This document shows, piece after piece, positions 1 through 10,673 of a stretch of DNA of 64,000 nucleotides. The stretch's first letter is position 1, and the number at the start of each line of letters is the position of its first letter. The notes beneath the pieces are model-generated. The model saw nothing but the letters and a program-made list of their open reading frames with translations. It did not search any database and had not been told where the DNA came from. The DNA comes from Ornithodoros turicata (taxonomy: Eukaryota > Arthropoda > Arachnida > Ixodida > Argasidae). Both the position numbers and the translations under genes were made by a program. The stretch lies in contig NC_088203.1 in the NCBI RefSeq assembly GCF_037126465.1, positions 97,774,668 through 97,838,667 on the forward strand. The letters are read 5' to 3'.

Positions 1-1950
1 ATCCAACACAAGTTTTTCGATGTGGTACGACCAACGCGTGTCTATTTGAAAATGAAGTCCTGGGTACTTATATGGTCGAAACGCATGGCATTATTTTTTT
101 AATGGCAGGACTAAAATCGATAGTTCCTCGCAAGGTAGCATTCTCCGTGTATGCCGACAACGTTGCCCTTTGGACAGTAGGCAAGTCACGACCAGCCATT
201 CAGCGCCGTTTGCAACAAGGCTTCAACAATGTTCATCTCTACCTTACGAGACTTGGAATGGACCTTTCGCCCGAAAAGTGCGTCGAGCTCCCTTTCACTC
301 ACAAGGCTATGAGTAATTTCCCTCTTTGGGTGGGTGCAAAGAAGGTCGAGCCTGTGCGTTCCCATCGCTTCCTTTATGTGGTTTTGGACTCGAATCTGCG
401 CTGGGCTCGCCACATTAAGCACCTTAAAACCAAAGTACAGCGATGACTTCCTGCAATTCAACATCTTTCTGGCTTAGGCTGGGGCTATGATCAACGCTCC
501 CTTCTAGGTGTTCAGCTTTGGTTTTGTTTGGCTTTGGTGAGGGCGACTGTGCTTTGCAGCCTTCCAATCTTGCACAGGGTTTCTACAAGATCGTTAAATA
601 CCCTTCGGACCCTGTTCGCCCGAAGCCTTCGCCGCTGCCTTGGAGTTTCAAAAATGGCTGAAACACGGCAAGTCCTAGCTGAAGCTGGTCAACTCCCGGT
701 GGAGGTCCTCCTGGAGCGGGAAACGGCTCAACACTTCCTACGTTTGCGTGCGCACGTTCCCCGTCACCCACTCCTCAGGAAAATTCGGTACCGTCCTGAA
801 AGTGATTTCCATCGCGTAGCGCAGAGGACACGCCAGGCTCTCACTGGCTTCACACCTAAGGCCGTCACACCGCCGAACGCCCCCTGGTCTCTGCCTGTTG
901 ATCTCTCTGCCTGACCAGAGATCAGGTCCCCCATCAAGTCCTTCGAGCCCATTTTTATGCTCTCGTAGACGCGAAGTTTTCTACTTCTGCCGCCGCATAC
1001 ACCGATGCCGCATCTCGAAATGGCAAGTCCGCGTCGGCATTCGTTATCCCATCTGAAGGCGTAGTTGAAGGACGTCGCCTTTGGCACCATACCTCATCCA
1101 TAGCTGCGGAACTCCACGCCATACTTTTGTTTCTGCAGCACATCGTTCACTTTACCCCACGGAATTGAGTGGTCTTCACTGACTCAACATCTGCGCTGCA
1201 AGCAATTGAAAATTCTGGCATACGAGGCTCCTCCGCACCATTGGTTGTGGATGTGTAAATGACTTACAAACTTGTCTACGAAGTAGGGCACAGGCTGGTT
1301 CTCCAATGGGTTCCGGCCCATTGCGGTGTTGCAGGCAATGAACAGGCCGACAGCGCCGCCGAAGCAGCTCTCTGGTCTCGGAGACGGACGCGTATTCCAC
1401 TGCTGAGAGGAGATCGTCGGTCCATACTTCGACGCCTCGTGACTCCTCTGGCTCCCCGCCAACAAACCGCTGACATTCTACCCCCCGCCATGCTGAGCAC
1501 AGTTGACCCAGCGCTCGCTTTCCGCATACCGGCACATATCTCTCGTCAAGATGCCGCATTACTTCATCGAACGCGCCTCGACGTGACCTTCGCAGCACAG
1601 TGGTGCTACCGCTTGAGACAAGTTGCCGCTCCCCACTGCAGCCACTGCGGTGCTGCTGAAGATCTCGAGCACATTCTTCTCCATTGCCCACACTACCAAC
1701 CTTCCCGAGCCGTACTCTCCGCATCCCTCAACCAGCTAGACTCCCGCCCCTCTCTCTCACAAAATCGCTTGGTCCCTGGCCACATCCAGCACACCAACGC
1801 TCTGCCGTCAAGGCTCTCTTCAACTTTCTGGACACCACAGGACTTCGATCCTTATTGTGAAGGGGCTCATTATCTCATTCCCCGCATCACCTCCAGCAAT
1901 GGGATAGAGTCTCGCCCCCGCGATGAACAACAACAACAAATAAGTTAATG
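1..1950 (+). pseudogene. I-like LINE ORF2 remnant: RT end, RNase H, Zn knuckle
   Basis: This is the 3' part of a non-LTR retrotransposon polyprotein, cut by the window edge and broken by frameshifts and stops. Codons around 150-170 give YADN where an active RT has YADD, followed by the thumb region (RRLQQGF, LGMDLSPEKC). A second open piece (528-914) carries the region between RT and RNase H (LGVSKMAETR, LAEAGQLPVEVL). RNase H follows in several frames: YTDAAS near 1000, ELHAI near 1110, FTDSTSAL near 1190 and GNEQADSAAEAAL near 1340, so the acidic D-E-D-D set is still recognisable. A C-terminal CxxC-x7-HxxxxC knuckle (CSHCGAAEDLEHILLHC) lies near 1640. The end is a (CAA)n-type tail (about 1927-1946). 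The same family supplies 10305-10673, and a relative is at 58560. It cannot encode an active protein. I-superfamily placement rests on RT plus RNase H. Confidence 0.85.
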
Positions 1951-2332
1951 ATAATGAATGGGGAAATTCGCCACTTAAGGTGCGGCCCACTACCCCAAGG
2001 CACAATGGGGCAGGATGTGATGTGTCCTGATGATGAGGTGATGAACGATGCTAAATAGGGATAGTCAGTGGAGTCAGTATGACATCAGAACGGTAGGCAA
2101 AACCACAGCACACAAAAATACACACACAGCACACAGGTACGCAGGCAGATCATAGGGTAGAGAGGAGACCAGTGTCCCGGAGAAAAATCTTGAAATACTC
2201 AAGAACTTGACGATGGTCAGTCTGGTTAGACCCAGGGCCGAGAATGGTTGCGCGATGAAACTCCCCACCCATTATCCCGAAATAAAGTTCTTGTTGGTTG
2301 CTCGCATGAAAGTTGTGGGTGATTAAGCCAGT
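1951..2332. other. LINE-tail-like non-coding sequence
   Basis: No gene is visible. Around 2255-2300 the sequence (GATGAAACTCCCCA, AATAAAGTT) matches the 3' UTR seen at 10620-10660, so at least part is another I-like LINE tail. The open frames here encode nothing recognisable. Confidence 0.5.
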
Positions 2333-2397
2333 ACTGCTGAGGAACAACAACAACAACAAATAAATCGTGAATATGACCCGGGGTGACTGCTGAGGAA
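2333..2397. repeat. 41-bp (CAA)n insertion with 12-bp target duplication
   Basis: ACTGCTGAGGAA occurs at 2333-2344 and again at 2386-2397. Between the copies lie 41 bp beginning with (CAA)n and continuing AATAAATCGTG. The outer copy on the right lies in the older minus-strand RT fragment. This looks like an extremely 5'-truncated LINE insertion. Confidence 0.6.
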
Positions 2398-2942
2398 GGT
2401 TAGTAGCACTGCGCGAAAAAGTTATGATTCTACATTTGCTAACATTAGGAGACATAAGTCATTTGCTACACCACTCAGATGCGTCGTGAAGGTCGTCTTG
2501 TAGCAATGCTTGGTCAGTGAATGAAGTTACCTGCCGGTAGAGCAGACAATCGTCAGCGATGGAACTGGCGAACGGAACTGCTGAGCGAAAGTGGTAAGTC
2601 TTTAATGTAGATGAGAAATAAGAGAGGCCCTATCACAAATCCCTGGGGTATTCCTGATCACGCGGGCGCAGAATCATATAACGAATTGTCGGCATAGACA
2701 TCCTGGCGGCAGTTAGTTATGGAACTATACGTATCCGGTTAATGGTAGCGGTCCAGTCTATCGAATGTTAACGAAACCAGTTTGGCCAACAAGTGAGCAT
2801 GAGGAAGAATGCCGAAAGCCTTTGCAAAATCCTAAACTTCACCATCTATGCGGCCCCTAACATCCCTAGAGTTCTGAATTTAATGCACGAATTCCACAAG
2901 CTGTGTTTCGCATGAGTACTCTGTCCTAACGGAATGCTGGAA
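2398..2942 (-). pseudogene. CR1/Jockey-like LINE RT fragment
   Basis: Read on the minus strand, this stretch gives consecutive RT blocks of the CR1/Jockey type: a CETQLVEFVH-like segment near 2910, DFAKAFGILPHAHLLAKL near 2830, SGIPQGFVIGPLLFLIYIKDL near 2640, a DDCLLYR catalytic block near 2540 and WLMSPNVSKCRIITFSR near 2450. In an active member the catalytic block is FADD-like; here a frameshift lies just before it. Several frameshifts and stops interrupt the reading, so this is a relic. The right end abuts the Tx1-like element. Family level is supported; the exact clade is not. Confidence 0.75.
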
Positions 2943-3018
2943 TTAAAAAAGAAAGAGAGAAGGAATTGATAGATTCGAGGTGGCTAACGACGTCCGAATA
3001 CTCTTCTGGTAGTATACG

Positions 3019-5103
3019 ATGTGCTCAATCAGTATACACAGCACACTAGTAAGTGAAACCGGTCGGTGGTCTAAAGGAACAGCGGCTCCGTTCAGCGGCC
3101 CAAAGGAACAGCGGCTTTCTTCCGAATTCTATGCTACGTTTTGGCCTTGCATTCGGGAGTTCCTCTTCGACGTTGTTCGAAGGGCTTTCGAAGGTGCCGA
3201 CTTCCCGGAGTCGTTTGGTTATGGACATATAGTCTTGCTCCCGAAGACAAGCGGCGACCTTGGTAGTCCCGAACACTGGAGGCCAATAACGCTGCTGAAC
3301 AGCGATTACAAGATAGTGACTTCCGTATTGACCAATAGAATCCAAAATGCTCTCCCGGCAGTAATCCACCATTCTCAGACTTGTTCAGTGCCAGGCCGCA
3401 CGATGTACACCGCGCTGTCAGGGCTGAGAGACGCACTGAGCTACGCCACTCCACGTGTACCGGATGGTTGCTTACTTTCACTTGACCAGAAGAAAGCATT
3501 CGACCGTGTGGTGCATAGTTACATGTTCGCTGTCCTCAGAGAGTACGGGTTCCCTGGATGGCTCATCAGTGCCATCGCCAAGCTGTACCGCAATCATCGC
3601 AGCAGCCTGTACATGATGCAGCAGTTGTCTAGGGAGTTCCCAGTCTCCAGGGGCGTACGGCAGGGCTGCCCACTCTCTCCAGCTCTGTTCACCTTGGCAA
3701 TTGATCCCCTGTTATGGAACATTGAGACCAACCCGTGCATTCGCGGTTTTCCGCTTCCCAGATCCGGGGAATGGAAGGTCAGTGCGTACGCTGATGACAT
3801 CACGGTTCTTCTGCGGGATGCAAGCTCTGCGTCTGAGGTCCTTCGAGTCTACGAGTCCTATGCTGCACTTTCTGGTGGGATGCTCAACTTCGCCAAGACC
3901 AAGTTGATGCCACTCGGGAGCTTTTCTCCGTATTCATCACTGCCTTTCCAGTTCAGCGCGTCACTAAAAATACTGGGCATTGTGTTCGACTGCCGCGGCC
4001 CAAAGGTCGATAACTGGTTCAGGGCGCTGGAGGAGCTCCAGACGAAGTGTGATGCGACACAGGCATTTGACCTGTCGTACTGTGAACGATCGTTCCTCGC
4101 ACGTACTGTTTTACCGGGACGCTTGTGGCATCTTAGTCACGTTTCTATTGCCCCACGTGCAGTCGTCGTTCGGGTGCACTCTTGCCTCTTGTCATTGTTC
4201 TGGAGAAAGCGGAGAGGCCCTGTCCTACGGACCATGCTGGCATTTACGAATTCTAAGGGCGGGATGAGCCTTCCAGATATCGGGCTTATGAATCGGGGCA
4301 TCGCTCTCAGCACCACGTTGCGAATTGTGCACGCTGAGGAAGACTCGCCGGCGAAAGTGCTGCTCACCTACTGGGTGGAACTCCTCGGGCCAAACCCTGT
4401 CAGTGGTTCACGGGCGGTAGCACCATTGGGGTTTCACGCCGCGGTTCATACGTACTACCAACAGCTCTCGCCCCTTGTTCCTGATGGCAGCCTCGTTGCG
4501 GCTTCCCCCTCTTCGATGGCTGGTGCGCTGTTGCTGGACTCCGTGTCAGCGAGCGAGAGCCTTCGAGTGCGTGTTGAGCAGGCGTCAAACATAGCATGGA
4601 CGGTGTTTACATGGCTCCCTGGATTTCTGCGGGACACCATGTGGTCTTTCGCGTGGGGCGTGCAACCCACACGGGACCGCCTGTACTCGTGGCACGTAAC
4701 AGCGACAGATTTGTGCCCTTACTGCAGTGAACGTGAGACAAACATGCACGTGTTGTTTGCCTGCCGCATTGCTCGCGTCTTTTGGAACCTTGTCCGACGA
4801 AGCACGAACATAGTATGCCCAGTGCGCTTTAACCAACGTCACCCACACCGCCTTAGTGTACTTCTCACAGCTTGCGGCGCGGTTGTGCTTTGGGAGGCTC
4901 GTTGTAAGGCAGTCGCGCAACGTCGTCGAGATGTGCCCATTTTTTGCTTGGTGCGGAGAGCGCGCATACTGCTCACTACTGAGTTGCAGCGGGAACTGTT
5001 CGCTATTGGAGATGACAGGTTTCTTCGTCGATGGCGCTTCCATCCGTCGCTTTCAGCCCGAGGTGGCTGCGTTACGATTACGATCAAGGGCACGCCGCCG
5101 TGA
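3019..5103 (+). CDS. Tx1/L1-like LINE reverse transcriptase, 5'-truncated, long open frame
   Basis: A 694-codon uninterrupted frame encodes the RT half of a non-LTR retrotransposon. Visible blocks in order: HIVLLPKTSGD and PEHWRPITLLN (residues about 70-95), LLSLDQKKAFDRV (about 152-164, typical of the L1/Tx1 lineage), GVRQGCPLSPALF (about 212-224), SAYADDITVLL (catalytic YADD near 257), and a C-terminal CPYCSERETNMHVLFAC zinc-knuckle-like motif near 567. The apurinic endonuclease domain that normally precedes RT is absent, so the element is 5' truncated near 3050 and the first ATG at 3019 is not a native start. An AAAGGAACAGCGGCT block is duplicated at about 3074 and 3103, at the truncation. 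No RNase H is present. The intact frame sits among decayed LINEs, suggesting a recent insertion. A degenerate relative is at 7063-7377. Confidence 0.9.
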   Translation: MCSISIHSTLVSETGRWSKGTAAPFSGPKEQRLSSEFYATFWPCIREFLFDVVRRAFEGADFPESFGYGHIVLLPKTSGDLGSPEHWRPITLLNSDYKIVTSVLTNRIQNALPAVIHHSQTCSVPGRTMYTALSGLRDALSYATPRVPDGCLLSLDQKKAFDRVVHSYMFAVLREYGFPGWLISAIAKLYRNHRSSLYMMQQLSREFPVSRGVRQGCPLSPALFTLAIDPLLWNIETNPCIRGFPLPRSGEWKVSAYADDITVLLRDASSASEVLRVYESYAALSGGMLNFAKTKLMPLGSFSPYSSLPFQFSASLKILGIVFDCRGPKVDNWFRALEELQTKCDATQAFDLSYCERSFLARTVLPGRLWHLSHVSIAPRAVVVRVHSCLLSLFWRKRRGPVLRTMLAFTNSKGGMSLPDIGLMNRGIALSTTLRIVHAEEDSPAKVLLTYWVELLGPNPVSGSRAVAPLGFHAAVHTYYQQLSPLVPDGSLVAASPSSMAGALLLDSVSASESLRVRVEQASNIAWTVFTWLPGFLRDTMWSFAWGVQPTRDRLYSWHVTATDLCPYCSERETNMHVLFACRIARVFWNLVRRSTNIVCPVRFNQRHPHRLSVLLTACGAVVLWEARCKAVAQRRRDVPIFCLVRRARILLTTELQRELFAIGDDRFLRRWRFHPSLSARGGCVTITIKGTPP

Positions 5104-5274
5104 ACTATATCATATCATTTCATCGATCACCATGTTGTAAATAACCGTTGTACATAATCGTTGCGTCATCCTGCAGCCCCTGAACATGTGACCATACCTG
5201 TCTCATACCTGTCTCATTAAATTTTCCTATAACATAGTGCATAACGTGTCCAACAGGGTGTCATAGACGGCACC
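5104..5274 (+). other. Probable 3' UTR of the Tx1/L1-like LINE
   Basis: The sequence follows the RT stop codon directly. It contains a short direct repeat (CATACCTGTCTCATACCTGTCTCATTAAA near 5195-5222, split by its own repeat unit) and no coding potential. The true 3' boundary is not determined. Confidence 0.4.
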
Positions 5275-5392
5275 TGTGCCGTCTCCGGATGTGACCGTCC
5301 CTTTAAAGACAGGAATGGCCTTAGCAATTTGCCAGTCATCAGGTATGTCGCCAGTGCGCGGTGACTGGTTGAAAATTTGTGAAGTAATTATA
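5275..5392 (-). pseudogene. CR1/Jockey-like RT fragment
   Basis: The minus strand reads IFNQSPRTGDIPDDWQIAKA followed by IPVFKG, the conserved start of a CR1/Jockey RT domain (usual form: TG-x-IP-x-xW-K-x-AxVxP-x-xK). About 40 codons survive. It may belong to the same old insertion as 2398-2942 but is separated from it by the Tx1-like element. Confidence 0.65.
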
Positions 5393-6070
5393 CTGCTGAT
5401 GTATATGATGACAAAAATGTAACACTTGGAAAAATGTCACCCTTCTTGATTGAGAAGGCGGTGCCTTCCCTGTTTAACCGCATCACCGAAATTAGGAAAC
5501 TGCGATCTGGTGACCCTGTCATCAAGTCTACGTACGTCAGAGGCAGACTGCGAAAACATCCTGAACGCCACAGAAATGCTTGGTGTCCCCATATCCGCTT
5601 CCTTGCATAAGATCTTGAATACATGTCGTGGGATGGTAGCTGGGTTGATCGACGTACCAGTAGAAGAGATCCTTGCAAACCTGAAGGAACAGGCAGTAAT
5701 TGATGTTCGGAAACTGGAGATATGGAGAAACAATGAGTATGTCACCACCAGAAATGTAGTCGACCATCCTTCGTTGCCTAATAAATTGAAAGTTGGATAT
5801 TTCTCTGCAGACGTCCGTCTGTAAATCCCGAACCCTCTTCGTTGCTTTAAGTGCAATCGTTCGGGCCGACAACTGCGAGCCCCTTCACAGCCACCATGCC
5901 ATCTCGCACAAATTACCGCCTTGTCTATTGCTGTCAAAGCTGACAGAAACCGGACAGCCAAAAGCAAGTGGACAGCCCTGTCGTTGCTGGCAAAACTTTA
6001 ACTTTGACACACCTTTTGTTAAGGAGAGAGTAGCAGCTTCTATGACCTCGCTTCATAGGCTCAGCATATG
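5393..6070 (+). pseudogene. LINE ORF1 (gag-like) remnant with start of CCHC knuckle
   Basis: Two overlapping frames give an ORF1-type nucleic-acid-binding protein of arthropod I/Jockey LINEs. Visible segments: KMSPFLIEKAV and KLRSGD near 5430-5510, then after a frameshift VPISASLHKILNTCRGMVAG (about 5590), VRKLEIWRNNEYVTTRNVV (about 5710), LPNKLKVGYFSADVR and, after a stop at 5821, IPNPLRCFKCNRSG. The last is the first half of the CCHC zinc knuckle that normally follows this conserved phrase; the rest of the knuckle is corrupted. ORF1 proteins of this type coat LINE RNA. The piece is joined directly to a LINE 3' end (next feature) with no ORF2 between, so it is either an internally deleted copy or two adjacent fragments. 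Confidence 0.75.
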
Positions 6071-6262
6071 ACTTTTACGAATCCCCTTGTCTTCCCCTTT
6101 TCTTCTTTCCCTTTTCTTTTCTTTCCCATTTCCTCCTTATTTCGCATCCTTTTTCTTTTCCTTTTCTTTTCTTCCCCATTTTCCTTTTTGGGAATAGCAA
6201 GGCGACCTCCGTCTGGCTGACCTTTCCTTTCTTTTTTTCTTAATAAACATACCCCCCCCCCC
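6071..6262 (+). mobile_element. LINE 3' end with poly-C tail, copy 1
   Basis: A T/C-rich tract is followed by GGGAATAGCAAGG, CTGACCTTTCCTTTC, AATAAACATA and then a run of C ending at 6262. The same order closes the LINE at 60711 and the fragment at 48560, defining one family with a C-run rather than an A-run at its 3' end. Confidence 0.75.
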
Positions 6263-7062
6263 ATGACCGGGTACACATTCACGCGTATCATAACACAAGA
6301 AAAACAAACAAAAAAACGAAACAGCGAAACCGAGACCATCGCGAAGTTTACGTCACTTTGCTTAAAACGTAATTATCTGAACAGGCTTTCGCCGCCACAT
6401 AACGCGTCGCCATTTTCCCCAAACTGACGTTCCCTATAACGTAGCTCTCCGTGCAGTAGACTCTACAACGAGGTAAACAACGACAATTGGTCGTGGCAGA
6501 CCGCAATTAGGAGCGACGCAGACACGTAAGCAACGCCCTGAAATGAATGAGTTAAAACAACTCAGGGAAAATAGGCGCTGACGCCGGGAATCTGTGTCGC
6601 TGAGCCGTCGCTGAGCTGTGTCGCTGAGCCTGCCTCGGCCAATTGTCGTTGTTTACGTCGTACAACGCGGTGTTACGGCGCTTGTGAATCATTGTTAATG
6701 ATACATGAGTTAAGCGCTTAAATTATGTGTGATAAATAACTCAAGGGCGCGTGGACTTTTTTTCTGTAGCTGGCGTTTTTCAAGCAAAGCCCTTATCGCC
6801 TGGGTTATGTTGGTTTCACAGAACGCAAGAGAGAACAAAAATTTTCATTCTCGATTGGCTACTTTTAGAGGGCAACGCGGAATTTCACCTGTGACAGTCG
6901 CATTCAATTTTTTGTTTAACTTTTTCATGCGTGCCATTAGGGCACTGCACGGAAATGGCAACTACTGAAGAAGAAAAAAAAGTAAAGGAGCCATGGAAGT
7001 AGAACTCTCTTATCTTTAAAGATGACTCACCGTACGCGTAAATCTCGTCCCAATTATTATTA
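6263..7062. other. Unassigned intergenic sequence with an inverted repeat
   Basis: No gene is recognised. Arms containing AAACAACGACAATTGG (about 6473-6488) and CCAATTGTCGTTGTTT (about 6638-6653) are inverted copies about 150 bp apart and could be ends of a small MITE. CGCTGAGC-type short repeats lie at 6598-6632. Confidence 0.4.
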
Positions 7063-7377
7063 TTATTTATCTTCTATTGCCTCACGCCTTTCAGACATGT
7101 TTTCCTCGTATGCAGACGCCACTACAGAACTACCTCCAAGAACAGGAAGACCGCGTATGTGAAAACAAGCGTTAAGTCTGCGTAAAAACGAGTCTATGCA
7201 CGACAAGAAAAACAATATGGGGGACAACGGGCATGCCTGACGGACGCTCCGTGCTATGAGAAACACCATCAGTCGACGGCATCGAAAATTCAGCAGAGCT
7301 GTTCTTTGAATCTTATTGCTGCAACCGTATACGCTCGCCCCCTCTAAATGAAAGAAAGCAAAACGTAAATAAACCAC
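7063..7377 (-). pseudogene. Tx1/L1-like RT fragment (YEEN for YADD)
   Basis: The minus frame contains SVRQACPLSPILFFLSCID, RRLNACFHIRGLPVLGG and ASAYEENMS, which align with GVRQGCPLSPALFTLAIDP, NPCIRGFPLPRSG and SAYADDITV of the ORF at 3019-5103. The catalytic aspartates are lost (YADD to YEEN), so the copy is dead. It covers only the palm region of RT. Confidence 0.75.
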
Positions 7378-10304
7378 GCCCCTTTCTTGTCTACTTTATC
7401 TAGTATTCGCAAGGAGAACCTCTCTTACCGCCACCACGCCGGGGTTTAGCGGAAACCGTCTACAGTGTGGATCAGCGCGGGCAATTCGCATGATAAAAGC
7501 GATAAAATACCCCGGTGCAGGGAACACAAAAGAAGAGACGAACACGAAGAGCTCTGAAAACATGGACTACCAATCAGCCCGGTTTTTATCCCTTTTTTAA
7601 CTTATTCTAAATTCGCATTGCATGCTTTACGTTCCGCGTTCCCTCAGCGGTGTAGTGTTTGGTACAAACAAATGTTCTGTGAGAGTTGGTTTCCGTGTCG
7701 AACACCTGGTCGGCACAAACCTCTCCATATTTTTCTTTCTTATCCAATCCAATCCAATCCAATCGGTGCCAAACACAATCTTGGTCATAAATCGTGGAAA
7801 AAATACGCTTTGACATCATTTGCAGATCGAGCGGGGCGCTTCCATCAAATAGGCATGTGACTAGGCATGTGAACCTGCAAATCATCCGCATAGGCGTGCG
7901 TGAGCGTAGTAGAATAAATCGGCGAAACAGGTAATACTGAAATGAAACATATCTTGATGCACCCCATCTTCTCTCCGCGAAAATTTCAGTGCACATTTTA
8001 AGCCAGGCGTATTCCAACCTCTAGGAGATCGCCCAGAAAGGAATTTTGCCTTCGAAAATATGCGTCTGCTCTGGTCTATCATTTCCTGATAACGGAAGAG
8101 CAAGAAGCCCATTTGTGTATATGTAGCTCTGTTGCTCTGTATAAATTAAAAGTTTCGTTGGTTCCAGTCGTCTGTACTTCTTTTTTTTTTTTCCTTTTCA
8201 GTTTGCCTATATGCTCTAAAACTGATAAAGTTTATGAAAAGGCGCAAATAGTTGTGCTCACTTGCGTTGTGTTACCAGAAAATGAATTAAGCTAGAAATT
8301 GAGTTTACAATAAGCAGTTATGTGAAATACAGTATTGCTCTACAGCTAGTTACAGTTGCTGAACTGATATATAACGCGTTCTATTGACAATGACTTCTAA
8401 GATGTCGAAAAAGATTTATTATTTCAATTGCGACTTTAATCCAAAATCCAAAACCTGAAGAAGTGCAGTCTCGTGCACGAAAGTCTTGTTTACCATGTGT
8501 AAATAAATAAGTTGTTCCTACCGTTTTAATATCACTCCAAAATTCAAACTTAGTTCCAAATTTTCTGGGGGTAAAATCTTTGCATGTATGACAAAAATGT
8601 CTAGCAAATTATTTTGTCTACATGACACTGTGCGCTTCTCTGTTCAGAATATATTGAATAAAACGTTCGTTACAACATATCTAGCAGCGTTTCTTTCTTT
8701 TTTTTTTTTCTTTTACATCGAGGAGTCTCTTACGTTCACAATAGCTATATCCATGCAACAGGAGTACATCTCTTTTACTTGCGGCTTTTAATGTCGAGTG
8801 TTTCTTCTGGCTTTGCGGCACGAAGGGTACACTCTTAAAACGGCTACTTCGAGTAGAGGTAAAAAAATGTATATGCGTTTTTACCTCTCAGAGTAAAAGG
8901 TACGCTCTGAAGACGATCGCTTCTCACGCTACCTCTGAAAACGGACAGCTCCTGATGTAGAGGTTACATAATGGGTAACGAGTTTAGACGAAACCCTGTG
9001 GTGGCCAGAGGTTGCAGGAAGCGCCATGATCACCCGCAGGTGTTACACGATCACAATGTGCTCGATGTAACCCCGCAAACAAACTGTTACTCGTAAATAG
9101 GTATAAAGAGAATCCCGCTTATGAGGGTTTTAATGTGCGCTGTGCGATCCGCACACTTCGGAACATCGTGTTTCCATAGAGGACGAAAATCCAACACTGA
9201 AGCTTCCAACTAATCTAATAACCGACCGGCCTGATCGACTCTCTCTAAAACCCTGTCAGCGTCGTCAGCATCATCCTCATCACCATCCTCTCATTTTCCC
9301 CCAATAGCAATGGGGTAGCATTCTGCTCAATGAGCGGAAGTCATCCCCACATCATCGTCATTATGTATTTCTCTCTCTCTAATCTAATAACAGAAGCTTT
9401 CTTGTAGCAGACTGCATTACTTCAGGGTCTTCACGCACCTGAAGAAGGGTAGCCTGCTAGAATTAAGAAGGCTTCAGCGTTGGTTTTTGTCTTTGTGTCT
9501 TCCGCGCGGACGTTGACAGGATTCTTCATCTTCTTTGTGCTGTTTTTCTATGTAGAGGAGAAGTAAATCCGAGCTGGCTAACCCTGACACCGGTGATATC
9601 GTGGGGTCCCAATGCTGCACTTCTTGGAAGCATCTCAACTGCGCGAAATGATGGTGAAACAGCGAAAATAGAACAAACACGCACACAAAAACTTTGGCAC
9701 TCCTCGAGAGTATACGATGGGATGCTGCACTTCAGTGCGATAGCAATGTGGCAACGTTTTAGAACTTGTCTCAGTTGTTGACTCAAGGATAGAAATAGGC
9801 GAGATACGAATAACAAGTGGGGTAACAAGCGGGATAAATGGTTAGGGAAAGCTTAGGAAGATGAGTACACAATCTTCTGTGGCTCATCTCATAGAGTCAA
9901 CAACACAAAAACACCTGCGTGCAAGATTGTTGGATGTGGAGATCCGTTACAGGTCTGGCTGTGGTGGAGGCTCAAATGAGGTCATGACAATTTATATTTC
10001 ACTCAATTGCTCACGGAGGGGGAGGGGGGCGAAATAGCTTGCCGTTGGCAAATGCTTGGCAGCACACGAGTGGGCATCGTCACGACTATAAATCGCACCG
10101 GTGCCTTATTTTCTTTCTTAGCGAATCGGATACGCTCAAGTGTCCTCGCAAAAAGGCTCAATTGTTTTTTCTACATCGGTATGCTCAGAGCTGCGATATT
10201 GGGGCTGCAGAAGCTATGTTTATAGGCGACGGCCTTTGCCGACGGTTTCGCTATTGCACCAGTCGCATCTACTTTTTCCGATGTGAATTTTTCTGGATGT
10301 GGCT
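7378..10304. other. Unassigned sequence, low-complexity tracts
   Basis: No coding region can be supported. Visible: an AATCC-type microsatellite at 7743-7764, poly-T runs near 8190 and 8700, a hairpin of GAGGTAAAAA and TTTTTACCTC near 8858-8888, a GCAGT(C/T)TCGTGCACGAAA segment near 8470 shared with about 53460, and an I-like LINE-tail-like stretch near 9255-9350 (AATAGCAATGGGGTAGCATT). Confidence 0.4.
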
Positions 10305-10673
10305 TTTAGAGCTCAGTGGCGTTACCGCTTGGGACAAGTTGACTCTCCCAGATGCGGGCACTGCGGTGCTCTAGAAGATCTAGAGCACATTCTTCTTCAT
10401 TGCTCACACTACCAACCTTCCTGAACCGCACTCTCCGGGTCCCTAAACCAGCTGAACTCTGGTCCAAATTCTGGGCCAGCGGGGCCAAATTCTGCCCACC
10501 AACGCTGTGCCCTCAAAGCTCTTTTGGCATTTTTGAACACCATAGGGCATCTTACCTTATTGTGAAGGGGCTCATTATTTCATTCCTCACCTCACCATCA
10601 GCAATGGGGGATAGTATCCGATGAAACTCCCCATTCATCATCTTAAAAATAAAGTTGTCGTTGTTGTTGTTAC
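10305..10673 (+). pseudogene. I-like LINE 3' fragment
   Basis: A 5'-truncated copy of the family at 1-1950. It begins within the C-terminal region (WRYRLGQV, aligning with WCYRLRQV) and keeps the knuckle CGHCGALEDLEHILLHC. It ends with AATAAAGTTGTCGTTGTTG and (TTG)n, matching the 3' UTR seen near 2290. Frameshifts follow the knuckle. Confidence 0.8.
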
